DNA of 64,000 nt from Pseudoroseomonas ludipueritiae. GTDB lineage: Bacteria > Pseudomonadota > Alphaproteobacteria > Acetobacterales > Acetobacteraceae. The position numbers and the translations under genes are program-made. The notes beneath the pieces were generated by a model. That model was not told where the DNA came from. It was given only the letters and a program-made list of their open reading frames with translations, and searched no databases. Shown piece by piece: positions 46,539 through 55,137 of the stretch (position 1 is its first letter; the number at the start of each line of letters is the position of its first letter). The DNA is taken from assembly GCF_014490445.1 (NCBI RefSeq), contig NZ_JACTUZ010000006.1, forward strand, positions 1 to 64,000, read 5' to 3'.

Positions 46539-46742
46539 ATGTATCGCTTTGACGTTCCGGGCATGAAGTGCGGCGGCTGCGCCAAGAAGGTGGAGCAGGC
46601 CGTCAAGTCCAAGGACGCCTCGGCCGAGTTCAGCGCCGACGTGGAGAACAGGCGCGTGACCGTGACCTCCTCGGTGTCCCAGGCGGAGTTCGCCGCGGCC
46701 ATCCAGGAAGCGGGCTACGCGAACCAGCTCGTCGCTGCCTGA
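46539..46742 (+). CDS. copZ: CopZ-like copper chaperone
   Basis: A 67-residue HMA protein: YRFDVPGMKCGGCAKKVEQA carries the CxxC (Cys about 11 and 14) and is followed by the betaalphabeta fold to EAGYANQLV. It binds Cu(I) in the cytoplasm and hands it to the P1B ATPase encoded divergently. GGAGGAG precedes the ATG at 46539. The longer frame running upstream overlaps the ATPase gene and is rejected. Confidence 0.92.
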   Translation: MYRFDVPGMKCGGCAKKVEQAVKSKDASAEFSADVENRRVTVTSSVSQAEFAAAIQEAGYANQLVAA

Positions 46743-46837
46743 GCCTTCTCGGACAGGCCGCCGCCCGGGACACTCCCGCCGGAGCTGGGCCGCCCCGGTG
46801 GCGGTGACGCCGTCCTGATCCCGTTGGCGCCTGACGG

Positions 46838-47200
46838 CTACATGTGGTGCCGGACGTGCGGGTTGCTCATCACCTCGGCCGTCTTCGCACCGTAGTGATG
46901 GTCAGGCTGGACGTAGGCGACGCCGCCCGACTCTCCACCGGTCGGAACCGGAACGCCGGGGACCGGGTGCGCGGCGCCGGGATCGAGGTAGCGAATCCTC
47001 AGGTTCTCCCCGTTCCCGGCAACGGCGACACGCCCGCCACCCACGACGTTCTCGTCATGGCCAGGCGGGTAGACCACGGCGAAGTTCTCGCCCTGCCCAA
47101 CAACCTCGATGGGCCCGTTGGCGTGCGCCACCGCGGCGGAACCGCCGACCGCCGCAAACAGGGAGAGGGCGAAAAGCGCGGATTGGAAGCGGGGTGTCAT
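46838..47200 (-). CDS. secreted protein with GEN/VGGG pattern
   Basis: A 120-residue exported protein: signal peptide ALFALSLFAAVGGSAAVAHA, then VVGQGENFAVVYPPG, ENVVGGGRVAVAGNGENLRI and a His-containing end (QPDHHYGAKT, HVRHHM). It matches the lipoprotein at 12640-12969 in the order GEN..Y.PG..N.VGGG..GEN. The second protein lacks the His tail and has a lipobox. No named family is recognised. It lies between copZ and a Met-rich lipoprotein, so a copper-related periplasmic role is inferred. Confidence 0.65.
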   Translation of the reverse strand: MTPRFQSALFALSLFAAVGGSAAVAHANGPIEVVGQGENFAVVYPPGHDENVVGGGRVAVAGNGENLRIRYLDPGAAHPVPGVPVPTGGESGGVAYVQPDHHYGAKTAEVMSNPHVRHHM

Positions 47201-47369
47201 AGCGAGATCCTCAATCAGGTTTGCCGGTTCTCGTCCGGCACCTGGAGAGGATGGGCCGCCAGTGTGTCCGCCCGCTTGCGCCATCTTATCAATTGATGTC
47301 AGCGGAACTGCACCCTGGCTTCCACGCGAGTGCGAGGCGGGGCGTCCTGGGACGCCCCGCCTCATCTCG

Positions 47370-47747
47370 TCAGTGGTTCATTGCCTGACACTGCTGCATC
47401 ATCTGCTGCATCTGCGGCGACAGCGAGCCTTGCTGGCCCTGGGCCCGCATCTGCTGGCAGTGCTGCATCATCTGCTGCATGTTCATGCTGCCCATGCCCC
47501 CCATGTTGTGGCCCTGCATGCTGGACATGTCGTGGCCGGGCATGGAGCCCATGCTGCCTTGCGAGCTAGTGGTGGCCGTGGCGGCGGACGAGCCCGACGG
47601 GGTGCTCAGCGCCGGGGACAAGGACATCTGCGATGAGGTCGGCGTCGCCGCAGGCGGGCCGCCGGGCTGCGCGCAAGCGGCAAGGCCCAGCAGCAGCGTT
47701 GCAGCGAGCGCGACCTTCCCGAACGCGTTCCGTGTAGTGTGGGTCAT
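47370..47747 (-). CDS. Met/Gln-rich copper-block lipoprotein
   Basis: A 125-residue lipoprotein: signal sequence VALAATLLLGLAAC (lipobox Cys about 25), a Ser/Thr linker, then a Met/His-rich stretch GSMGSMPGHDMSSMQGHNMG and a Gln/Met-rich end with Cys (MMQHCQQMRAQ, MMQQCQAMNH). Met and His clusters bind Cu(I). GGAGGA precedes the ATG at 47747. Acts in the periplasm or outer membrane. Confidence 0.75.
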   Translation of the reverse strand: MTHTTRNAFGKVALAATLLLGLAACAQPGGPPAATPTSSQMSLSPALSTPSGSSAATATTSSQGSMGSMPGHDMSSMQGHNMGGMGSMNMQQMMQHCQQMRAQGQQGSLSPQMQQMMQQCQAMNH

Positions 47748-47925
47748 GTGTCCTCCTAAGGTGGCAGGGGTTCGGCAGGCACCCCGGCCCGCCGCGGCGG
47801 GCCGGGGCGACGACACCGCGAGGCGGGTCTCAGACCGCAGGCCATGACCGGCCCGCCTCGCAGCACGTAGGGTGGCGACATGTTTCCATGCGGCATGTCG
47901 CGATTGGCAATGGCGCGACTTCCGG

Positions 47926-48399
47926 TCATGCGGTCTCCAACCCTCGGAAGCGCATCCACCTCCGCCAGGCGCCGTCAGCCCCGAAGGCGATGACGTCGTA
48001 GGTGGAGGGCTCCGATCCCGGCACTTCCATGCCCGGCACGCCGACCGGCATGACGGGCACGGACAGCCCGGTGATACCTGCGGGTTCCTCCCGAAGTAGG
48101 CGCCGGATGGCTGCGGCCGGAACGTGGCCCTCAAGCGCATAGCGTCCGACCTTCCCCGCGTGGCAGGACATCAGGTCCGATGGCGTGCCGAGCGCCTGTC
48201 GATGCGGTCCGACGGCGTCCACGAGCTTGTCGTCCACTTCGAAGCCCTCGGCCCGCAGATGCTCGACCCAGCCGCCGCAGCAGCCGCATGTGCGGTCCCG
48301 CCAGGCTTCCACCTTGGGTGGGCCACCGCAAGCCGCTGGCAGCAGGGCCGCCGCTATCGAGCCGTACAGGAAGCTCCTACGAGAGGTGATGACACGCAT
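47926..48399 (-). CDS. DUF411 metal-binding protein
   Basis: A 157-residue exported protein with signal SRRSFLYGSIAAALLPAACG (Tat-like RR and a possible lipobox LPAAC). The DUF411 core begins VEAWRDRTCGCCGGWVEHL and includes SCHAGKVGRYALEGHVPAAAIRRLL and MPVGVPGMEVPG. DUF411 proteins occur widely in copper loci and probably bind copper through CxCC and the CH pair. It follows the kinase gene on the same strand after 10 bases. Confidence 0.85.
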   Translation of the reverse strand: MRVITSRRSFLYGSIAAALLPAACGGPPKVEAWRDRTCGCCGGWVEHLRAEGFEVDDKLVDAVGPHRQALGTPSDLMSCHAGKVGRYALEGHVPAAAIRRLLREEPAGITGLSVPVMPVGVPGMEVPGSEPSTYDVIAFGADGAWRRWMRFRGLETA

Positions 48400-48409
48400 G
48401 CTCGCGCTC

Positions 48410-49645
48410 CTAAGCTTGCCGTGGCAGGCGGATGCTGGCGCGCAGGCCGCCGCCCGCGAGGTTCTCGAGGGTCACCGACCCGCCATGGCGGCCGACAGCT
48501 TGGCGCGCGATGGCCAGCCCGAGGCCAGAGCCGCCGGTCTGGCGGTTGCGGGAGTGCTCCAGGCGATAGAAGGGCTGGAAGACGCTCTCCAATTGCTCCT
48601 CGGGCACCCCCGGTCCCACATCGTCAACGTGGACCATAAGTTCTCTCCCCTGGTCGGCCAGCATTACCCGGGCCGAGGTGCCGTACTTCACCGCGTTGTC
48701 AATGATGTTGGCGAAGGCGCGCTTGAGCGCGATGGCCCGGCACGGCAGCCGCGCCTGGGCTGGTCCCTCATAGATCACCGATTTGCCCATGTCCTCGGCG
48801 TCACCGCAGAGCGTCTGGAGAATCGCTGCAATGTCGGCGGACCGCACCTCCTCCTGCTCCTCGTCGCCCCGCAGGTAGGCCAGTGTGGAGCCGATCATGG
48901 CGTCCATCTCATCGAGGTCCGCGTCGATCTGCCGCTGCACCTCGGCGTCGTCCAGGAAGCCCGCGCGCAGGCGCAGGCGCGCCAAGGGCGTACGGAGGTC
49001 ATGGCTGACAGCTGCCAGCGCCTGGGTCCGGTCGGCGATGAGGCGGTCGATGCGTGCCTGCATGCGGTTGAAGGCCTGCGCCGCCTGCCGGACCTCGCGG
49101 GGCCCTTCCTCGGGCACGGTGACCGTTTGCCCTGGCCTGCCAATGCGATCGGCCGCGCTGGAGAGTTCTCGTAGCGGTCGCGCGATGATGCGCACCACCA
49201 GCAGGCCCAGCACCAGGATGCCGACTGCCATCGCCGTGGTGGACAGAAGCGTGGCGTGCTCCGGCTGCGCTTGCAGCGGGTCGGCATGGTACCAGAGATG
49301 GCTTCCGTCCGGCAGGTTGACAGTGCCTTCGGTCTCCAGGTGGCCGGTGGCAGCGAGGTCCTGGGCCGACCCCGCGCCCGTTGCGGCGCCGGATTGCCAG
49401 CTCACCTGAAATCCCGGCGAGGACAGGGCTTGGGCCACGGCCTCGCGGACATCCGGCGGCACCATGCCGATGGCGCGGGCGGCTGCGGCAACCCGCTCTC
49501 CGGTCACTTTCTGTTGCGTGCTGCCCAGCAGGAGGTCGCTGCCCGTCTGGTGCAGCCACAGGCTGCCAACGTGGAAGGCCATCAGGCCAACCAGCAGCAC
49601 CAAGATGATACGTCCGGCCAGGGTGCTGGGGAGCAGCCGCCTCAT
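48410..49645 (-). CDS. sensor histidine kinase (CopS-like)
   Basis: A 411-residue membrane kinase: TM1 about 12-28, a short periplasmic domain (about 30-130), TM2 about 135-152, HAMP, canonical H-box AAVSHDLRTPLARLRLR, N-box NIIDNAVKYG, and GGSGLGLAIAR. Unlike the two other kinases here it has the usual RTP, so it forms a separate lineage (closer to EnvZ). It overlaps the regulator stop (ATGA). Its operon with the cupredoxin, CopA and CopB genes suggests control of periplasmic copper detoxification. Confidence 0.88.
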   Translation of the reverse strand: MRRLLPSTLAGRIILVLLVGLMAFHVGSLWLHQTGSDLLLGSTQQKVTGERVAAAARAIGMVPPDVREAVAQALSSPGFQVSWQSGAATGAGSAQDLAATGHLETEGTVNLPDGSHLWYHADPLQAQPEHATLLSTTAMAVGILVLGLLVVRIIARPLRELSSAADRIGRPGQTVTVPEEGPREVRQAAQAFNRMQARIDRLIADRTQALAAVSHDLRTPLARLRLRAGFLDDAEVQRQIDADLDEMDAMIGSTLAYLRGDEEQEEVRSADIAAILQTLCGDAEDMGKSVIYEGPAQARLPCRAIALKRAFANIIDNAVKYGTSARVMLADQGRELMVHVDDVGPGVPEEQLESVFQPFYRLEHSRNRQTGGSGLGLAIARQAVGRHGGSVTLENLAGGGLRASIRLPRQA

Positions 49646-50424
49646 CGACGCGCGACCGCTGGGACGAACATGTAGCCTGCGCCCCGGACGGTCTTGATCA
49701 TGGCGGGGCTGTCCGGCAGCGGTTCCAGCTTGCGGCGGAGGCGGCTGACCATGACGTCCACCGAGCGGTCGATGCTGTCCGAGATCCGGTTGCGGGCCAG
49801 ATCCAGCAGCTGGTCGCGAGACAGGACGCGCTGCGGGTGCTCGCAGAAGGCCAGCAGCAGGTCGTACTCGCCGCTGGACAGGTCGACCGCCGAGCCGTCG
49901 GGAGCCGCCAGCTCACGACGCCGGGTGTCGAGCACCCAGTCGGCGAAGACCATCCTATCGCCAGTGACGAGCCCCGTCCGGGCTGCCCCGGCCTGGGCGC
50001 GCCGCAGCACGGCCCGGATGCGGGCCAGGAGTTCCGGACGGCTGAACGGTTTGGGGAGGTAGTCGTCGGCGCCGAGTTCGAGGCCCACCACGCGGTCGGC
50101 CTCCTCACCGCGGGCCGTCACCATGATGATCGGGACCTCGGACCTCGCGCGGAGCATCCGACACAGGTCGAGCCCCGACTGGCCCGGCAGCATCACGTCC
50201 AGCAGCACCAGGTCCACCGGGGCTAGTGAGATCGTGTCCCACATCTCGGCGCCGTTGCGTGCCCCCGAGACCCGGAAGCCGTTCTGGCGCAGGAACTTGG
50301 CGATGAGCGTGCGCATCTCCCCGTCGTCCTCGACGACGAGGATGTGAGCCTCGGGGGGAAGCGGGCTGGCGGCCCGGGCCTCCCGCTCGGCGTCAGGATC
50401 GACCGGCGGCACCGGCGAGGACAC
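49642..50424 (-). CDS. OmpR-family response regulator (CopR-like)
   Basis: A 260-residue regulator: receiver AHILVVEDDGEM, LVLLDVMLPGQSGLDLC, DDYLPKPFSR, and winged-helix domain LSSGEYDLLLAFCEHPQRVL ending IKTVRGAGYMF. The ATG at 50424 lies inside the end of the pseudoazurin gene (32-base overlap), which couples it to the cop operon. It is cotranscribed with the kinase gene. Confidence 0.9.
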   Translation of the reverse strand: MSSPVPPVDPDAEREARAASPLPPEAHILVVEDDGEMRTLIAKFLRQNGFRVSGARNGAEMWDTISLAPVDLVLLDVMLPGQSGLDLCRMLRARSEVPIIMVTARGEEADRVVGLELGADDYLPKPFSRPELLARIRAVLRRAQAGAARTGLVTGDRMVFADWVLDTRRRELAAPDGSAVDLSSGEYDLLLAFCEHPQRVLSRDQLLDLARNRISDSIDRSVDVMVSRLRRKLEPLPDSPAMIKTVRGAGYMFVPAVARR

Positions 50425-50845
50425 CCAGCTTCGCCCGTGCCTTCGGAGTGAGGCCCGGGGCGGATGCAGCCTTCGCTGCGAACTCGTCCATGTCGGCGTC
50501 TCCCACCACGATCAGGGCCACCATGCCCAACCCAGTGTGGGGTGTGCACTGCACCGGATAAACGCCGGGGCGGTCGAAGGTCGCCGTCGCCTCGCTGTTG
50601 AACGGCACGTTGAGCGGCGGCACCCCGGCGGGCCACAGCGAGGCGATCGGGGTGACGTTGTGGCCCTTGTCGGTGGGCTCGAAGCGGACGGAACCGCCCA
50701 CCGGCACCCGGACCAGGGCGGGGTCGTAGGCGAACGTCTCCCCCGCTACCAGTCCCCGGTTCAGCTCCCGGACCGTCGCGGCGGGCTCGGCGGCCGCCGC
50801 CAGCCCGGTCATCGTGAGCAGCGCCGCGAGGGACATGCGGATCAT
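50393..50845 (-). CDS. pseudoazurin/plastocyanin-like cupredoxin
   Basis: A 150-residue exported type-1 copper protein: signal peptide ending GLAAAAE, then FAYDPALVRVPVGGSVRFEP, the first His ligand in KGHNVTPIASLWP and the ligand loop YPVQCTPHTGLGMVALIVV (Cys, His, Met). It carries electrons or copper in the periplasm. The C-terminal 25 residues are Ala/Lys-rich as in pseudoazurins. It lies between copB and the response regulator gene. Confidence 0.9.
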   Translation of the reverse strand: MIRMSLAALLTMTGLAAAAEPAATVRELNRGLVAGETFAYDPALVRVPVGGSVRFEPTDKGHNVTPIASLWPAGVPPLNVPFNSEATATFDRPGVYPVQCTPHTGLGMVALIVVGDADMDEFAAKAASAPGLTPKARAKLGVLAGAAGRS

Positions 50846-50856
50846 CGTGGTTGCCC

Positions 50857-51615
50857 TTAGAAGAACAGGCGGATGCCGGTCAGGAAGGCCCAGCCGCCGA
50901 CGTCCTCGCCCTCGTTGCGGGCGTAGCGGGCCGTGTCGCCCAGCTTCCGCTCGTAGCTGACGCCGATGTAGGGCGATACCTTGCGGGTGACCTCGTAGCG
51001 CAGGCGCAGCCCGGCCTCGATATCGTTGAAGCCGCTGCCGACGCCGAGCTCGGGCACCTTCTGGAGCGCGAGGTTGACCTCGACGTTGGGCTGGAGCACC
51101 AGCCGCTGGGTGATGTAGGCATCGTAGGATACCTCGGCGCGCGCCGAGAGGTCGCCCTTCTCGCTGACGAAGCCCTGGACGTCGACCTCGAACATGCCAG
51201 GCGCCAGCCCCTGCAGCCCGATGACGCCGTAGAAGCGGTCCGGGCGCGGGCGGATGTCGTAGCGGACACCGGCCTGGAAGTCCCAGTAGTAGCCGAGCAG
51301 GCGGGAATAGAGCAGCTGGACCTCGGCGCCCTCAACCGTTCCGTTCCGGGCCGTCTCGCCCTCGGTCTTCAGCCAGACGCGGTTGACGTCGCCGCCGTAC
51401 CAAGCCTGCCCATCCCAGCGGCCGATGTTGGGGCCGTCCAGCCCCCAGCCGTACTCCAGCTTCTCGAACAGCACGGCGCCGGTGAACACCTCGTGGCTGA
51501 AGGGCGGCTCGGTGCTGTGCTGCATGGCCTGAGCGTGCGCCGGTGCGGCCTGGAGGGCGCCCAAGGTCAGGACAGCCAGGGAGGCGGCGGCGGTCAGGAT
51601 GCTCTTGGTCTTCAT
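50857..51615 (-). CDS. copB: CopB outer membrane copper resistance protein
   Basis: A 252-residue beta-barrel: signal peptide ending APAHAQ, short Met/His entry (AMQHSTEPPFSHEVF), then FEKLEYGWGLDGPNIGRWDG and the barrel with alternating strands to a C-terminal Phe (GIRLFF). It lacks the long Met-rich N-terminal repeats of Pseudomonas CopB. It follows copA after 5 bases and exports or stores copper at the outer membrane with CopA. Confidence 0.9.
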   Translation of the reverse strand: MKTKSILTAAASLAVLTLGALQAAPAHAQAMQHSTEPPFSHEVFTGAVLFEKLEYGWGLDGPNIGRWDGQAWYGGDVNRVWLKTEGETARNGTVEGAEVQLLYSRLLGYYWDFQAGVRYDIRPRPDRFYGVIGLQGLAPGMFEVDVQGFVSEKGDLSARAEVSYDAYITQRLVLQPNVEVNLALQKVPELGVGSGFNDIEAGLRLRYEVTRKVSPYIGVSYERKLGDTARYARNEGEDVGGWAFLTGIRLFF

Positions 51616-51620
51616 GGCGG

Positions 51621-53585
51621 TCACCGCGCCGAAACCGACTGCCGCGGCGCGACCACCGACACCTTGCGCATCATCCCAGTCTCCATGTGGTAAAGCATGT
51701 GGCAGTGGAAGGCCCAGCCGCCGGGCGCGTCGGCCTCGATGTCCACGTCGACCGTCGAGCCGGGCTTGATGTTGACCGTGTGCAGCAAGGGGTTCTCGGC
51801 CCCGTTGCCCACCTGGGGCATCATCCACATGCCGTGCAGGTGCATCGGGTGGTTCATCATGGTCTCGTTGACGAAGCGGAAGCGCGCCCGTTCGCCGAGG
51901 TGCAGTTGGATAGGCTGCGCCTGGCTGAAGCTGTTGCCGTTGATGGACCAGAAGTACCGCTCCATGTTGCCGGTCAGCCGAATCTCGATCACGCGGGTGG
52001 GCTCGCGCACCGGGTAGAGCGGCTTGGCAGCCCGGAGGTCGCGGTAGGACAGCACGCGGGCACCCGGCGGCGCGCCGACGTCATTCACCAGCGGGTCCGG
52101 CATCGCCATGCCGCCATGGTCCATTCCGGCCATGGCACCGGCGCCCGCCGCGCCATTGTTCATGCCGGGCATGTTGCCGTGGTCCATGCCCGCCATGCCG
52201 CCCATGGCACCGTGGTTCATGCCAGTCATCCCGCCATGGTCCATCCCGGCCATGCCCGAGTGGTCCATCCCGGGCATGGAGGAGTGGTCCATGCCAGCCA
52301 TGGAGCCCTGCTGCATGCCCTGCGAGCCCCCGGCTGGCATCTGCATGGCGGAATGGTCCATGCCAGCCATGCTTCCATGGTTCATGCCGCCCATGTCCAT
52401 GGGCGCGACGTGGCCGGGCGCGTCCACCTCCGGCATCTGCGTGCCGCGGTCCAGCCCCTTGGGCCCGTAGTTCATGCCCATGTCGGCCATAGTCAGGACG
52501 GGGCGCGGGCGGTGTGGCGGCAGGGGCAGGGCGGGCAGGCCCTCCTGGGTGGCCAGGCTGAACTGCGCGAAGCCCTGACGGCCCATGGATTCCGCCAGCA
52601 CCTGGTACTGGCGCCCGTCGCGCGGGCGAACCAGCACGTCGAAGGTCTCGGCCGGGGCAATGCGGAATTCGTCGATAGTGACAGGGCGGACGTTGTTGCC
52701 GTGCGCCTGGACCACGGTCATCTCGAGCCCGGGGATGCGCACGTCGAAATGCGTCATGGCGCCGCTGTTGATGAAGCGCAGGCGCACCGTCTCGCCCGGC
52801 CGGAACACCCCGGTGAAGTTCTGCGCCGGGGTGTGGCCGTTGACGAGGTAGGTGTAGCCGCCGACATCCTCGATGTCGGTCGGGTCCATCCGCATGTCGC
52901 CCCACATGACGCGGTCGGAGACGATGGCCGACCGCGCGGCGCCGTCCGGCGCGCGGCGGAGCTCGCCGATCAGGCTGGCCAGGGTGCGTTTGTTGTAGTT
53001 GTAGTAGCCGGGATCGCGCTTGAGGTTGGCGATGACGTGGCTCGGCGTCTCGTCCGTCCAGTCCGACAACTGGACGATGTAGTCGCGGTCGTAGCCGAAG
53101 GGCTCCGGCGTCGCGGGGTCGATGACGATGGACCCGTAGATGCCGGACTGCTCCTGCAGGCCCGAATGGCTGTGGTACCAGTAGGTCCCGGCCTGGACGA
53201 GCGGGAAGCGGTACTGGTGCGTGCCGCCCGCGTCGATGCCCTGGAAGCCGTCGCTGATGCCCGGCACGCCGTCCTGGCTGCTCGGCAGGATCAGGCCGTG
53301 CCAGTGGATCGAGGTGTGCTCGCGCAGCCGGTTGGTGACGTTGATCACCACCTCCTCGCCCTCGCGGAAGCGCAGCACGGGACCCGGGATCTGCCCGTTG
53401 ATGGCCATGGCCGGGCGGCGGCGCCCGGTGATGTTGGCCGTCACGTGGGACAGGGTCAGGTTGAACTCGCGCGGCATCGCCCGGCCGACGGCGGGCTGCG
53501 CCAGGGCGCCGGACGCGGCCGGGAACGCCAGGGCGGCGACCCCGAGGCCCAGCGCCTGCCGCCTGCTCAGCTTGTCATTGGTCAT
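51621..53585 (-). CDS. copA: CopA-type multicopper oxidase with Met-rich insert
   Basis: A 654-residue periplasmic oxidase with a Tat signal (SRRQALGLGVAALAF). Copper sites are complete: HWHGLILPS, HSHSG, HPMHLHG and HCHMLYHMETGM (type 1 and the trinuclear cluster). Between domains 2 and 3 lies a long Met/His-rich stretch (DNA about 52085-52415) of units such as MAGMDHSSMPGMDHSG that can bind many Cu(I). It oxidises Cu(I) to Cu(II). It starts the core copAB unit downstream of a cupredoxin gene. Confidence 0.93.
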   Translation of the reverse strand: MTNDKLSRRQALGLGVAALAFPAASGALAQPAVGRAMPREFNLTLSHVTANITGRRRPAMAINGQIPGPVLRFREGEEVVINVTNRLREHTSIHWHGLILPSSQDGVPGISDGFQGIDAGGTHQYRFPLVQAGTYWYHSHSGLQEQSGIYGSIVIDPATPEPFGYDRDYIVQLSDWTDETPSHVIANLKRDPGYYNYNKRTLASLIGELRRAPDGAARSAIVSDRVMWGDMRMDPTDIEDVGGYTYLVNGHTPAQNFTGVFRPGETVRLRFINSGAMTHFDVRIPGLEMTVVQAHGNNVRPVTIDEFRIAPAETFDVLVRPRDGRQYQVLAESMGRQGFAQFSLATQEGLPALPLPPHRPRPVLTMADMGMNYGPKGLDRGTQMPEVDAPGHVAPMDMGGMNHGSMAGMDHSAMQMPAGGSQGMQQGSMAGMDHSSMPGMDHSGMAGMDHGGMTGMNHGAMGGMAGMDHGNMPGMNNGAAGAGAMAGMDHGGMAMPDPLVNDVGAPPGARVLSYRDLRAAKPLYPVREPTRVIEIRLTGNMERYFWSINGNSFSQAQPIQLHLGERARFRFVNETMMNHPMHLHGMWMMPQVGNGAENPLLHTVNIKPGSTVDVDIEADAPGGWAFHCHMLYHMETGMMRKVSVVAPRQSVSAR

Positions 53586-53632
53586 CGTTCGATCCTTGGC
53601 CGCGATCGGCGCGGCATGGTCATGCTCGCTGG

Positions 53633-54211
53633 TCAGCGCTGGAAGACGACGTTGCCCACCATGCCGGACTCGTAGTGGCCCGGGACGTTGCAGGCGAACT
53701 CGAGCTCGGTGGCCTTGGTGAACTGGAAGACCATCTCCTCGGTCTGGCCGGGGTTCACCAGGACGGCGTTCGGGTCGTCGTGGCTCATCGGCGCGCCACC
53801 GTGGTTCATGCCGCCGTGCCCCATGGCACCATGGTTCATTCCCGGCATCTTGGAGTGGTCCATGCCAGCCATGGCATCCTTGCTGGTCGCCGACATCATG
53901 CCGCTGTCGAACATGGCCTGCATCTCGCGCTGGTGCTGCTGGTGCATGACCGCAGTGCCGATGTTGAACTCGTGCAGCAGCTCGCCCGCGTTGCGCACCC
54001 GGAAGCGGACAGTCTCCCCGGCCCGGACCTGGAGGCGCTGCGGCTGGTAGCTGTTGTCGCGCATGACGATGTCGACCGTCCGCTTGACCTCCTGGGCGCG
54101 GCCGCGGTCACCGAACGCCTGGTAGGCGGAATCCGCGGCTGCGGGCAGGGTCTGCGCCGCGACGGCGACAGCGGCCAGGGCAGCGGCCGCGATGGAGGTG
54201 GCAAGGCGCAT
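53633..54211 (-). CDS. Met/His-rich cupredoxin-fold protein (CopI-like)
   Basis: A 192-residue exported cupredoxin: signal peptide ending LPAAADSA, a core with VDIVMRDNSYQPQRLQVRAG and GELLHEFNIG (first His), a Met/His insert (MAGMDHSKMPGMNHGAMGHG), and the ligand loop FACNVPGHYESGMVGN. Met/His-rich cupredoxins with this layout help periplasmic copper tolerance. First gene of the cop operon; the start at 54211 is set by the signal peptide. Confidence 0.85.
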   Translation of the reverse strand: MRLATSIAAAALAAVAVAAQTLPAAADSAYQAFGDRGRAQEVKRTVDIVMRDNSYQPQRLQVRAGETVRFRVRNAGELLHEFNIGTAVMHQQHQREMQAMFDSGMMSATSKDAMAGMDHSKMPGMNHGAMGHGGMNHGGAPMSHDDPNAVLVNPGQTEEMVFQFTKATELEFACNVPGHYESGMVGNVVFQR

Positions 54212-54322
54212 CTTTGAGCTTCCTCGGTCTAGGCAAGCACGGGCAGGCTGGTGGCCCGCCCGCGTGAACTCGATGGCACCAAAGTGGCCTTCGAGTGCGA
54301 GCCAGAGATTGCCCAAGTGTGA

Positions 54323-54801
54323 CAAGATATTTCAGGTTCGGCGCAGCAGCGGTCTGCGGCCCATGGGTACGAAGTCGCGGCCCACGAGCGCGAGCACGAC
54401 CATGGACATGATCATGACCACAGTCATGAAGGACTAGGCATGTCGCCATCTGGCTTCCAGGTTGCGCATGAGCGGGCGCACACTGAGGAGATCCGGCGCC
54501 GCTTCACCGGCCGCCCTGTGACCACTTGGCAGATCGTCCTGTTCGGTCTGATCGGTGGTCTGATCCCGTGCCCGGCGGCCATCACCGTCCTGCTGCTCTG
54601 CTTCCCGGGCGGCCTCGCCGTGGCGATGGCCTCCGTCGGCATTGCGGCGGCAATCGGCATGCGCCACGCGGAGCGCCGCTGGTCCGGCCCGCTCGACCTT
54701 GTCGCGCGTCGGCGCCGTATGCCTCGGCGGCACTGATCCTGCTGGTCGGCCTCTATATTGGCTGGAGCGGCTGGTCACCGCTGCCGCCCAGCACCCTGTA
54801 A
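54323..54801 (+). pseudogene. RcnA/NicO-type nickel/cobalt exporter remnant
   Basis: The open frame after a TGA at 54320 encodes a His-rich loop (HEREHDHGHDHDHSHE), then FGLIGGLIPCPAAITVLLLC, a shortened middle where TM5 should be, and ASVGIAAAIGMRHAERRWSG. After a one-base shift near 54712 it resumes as the last segment (ALILLVGLYIGWSGW). These are the C-terminal parts of RcnA-type Ni/Co exporters. The N-terminal half is absent, an internal deletion removed a segment, and the frame is shifted, so the gene is dead. Confidence 0.7.
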
Positions 54802-55137
54802 CAACGGAGCGGACCCAGGTCCGCTCCCCGCCTCTTACCGTGCACCGGCGGGCCGAGGAGACCTTCGTTCAGAGAGGATTAGCCTAGACGGGCCGGGCCC
54901 TCGGGAGGTGCTGCTCTGCAAGGTTCATGTCGCGCAAGAATACTCTGCTGCTGACCCCGACGCGCTGTTGCGCCGCCTCTACGGCCTTACCGGCCAGAAG
55001 GCGGCGCCCTTCAAGACACTGAAGTTTCATAATTCTGAAACAGACACCTTGAATTCCTTACGCTACGATGTTTCTGCAATTATCGAAATATCCACGGCGA
55101 GCTCGAGCCGACCGGCCACAATCAAGGTTGAGAAGCG
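54802..55137. other. upstream region of the arsenate operon with an inverted repeat
   Basis: Contains GTTTCA (55024-55029) and TGAAAC (55036-55041) around TAATTC, a candidate operator about 100 bases before pstS in AT-richer DNA. An open frame through the region has no motif. The site could serve an ArsR protein or PhoB; no consensus can be asserted. Confidence 0.4.

Noticed and set aside
52085-52415. Short-period DNA repeats within copA
   Set aside because: They encode the Met/His-rich copper-binding insert and need no separate explanation.
51543-53675. 710-residue open frame on the plus strand
   Set aside because: Antisense shadow of the multicopper oxidase gene; its repetitive HAGH-like content merely mirrors the Met-rich repeats.
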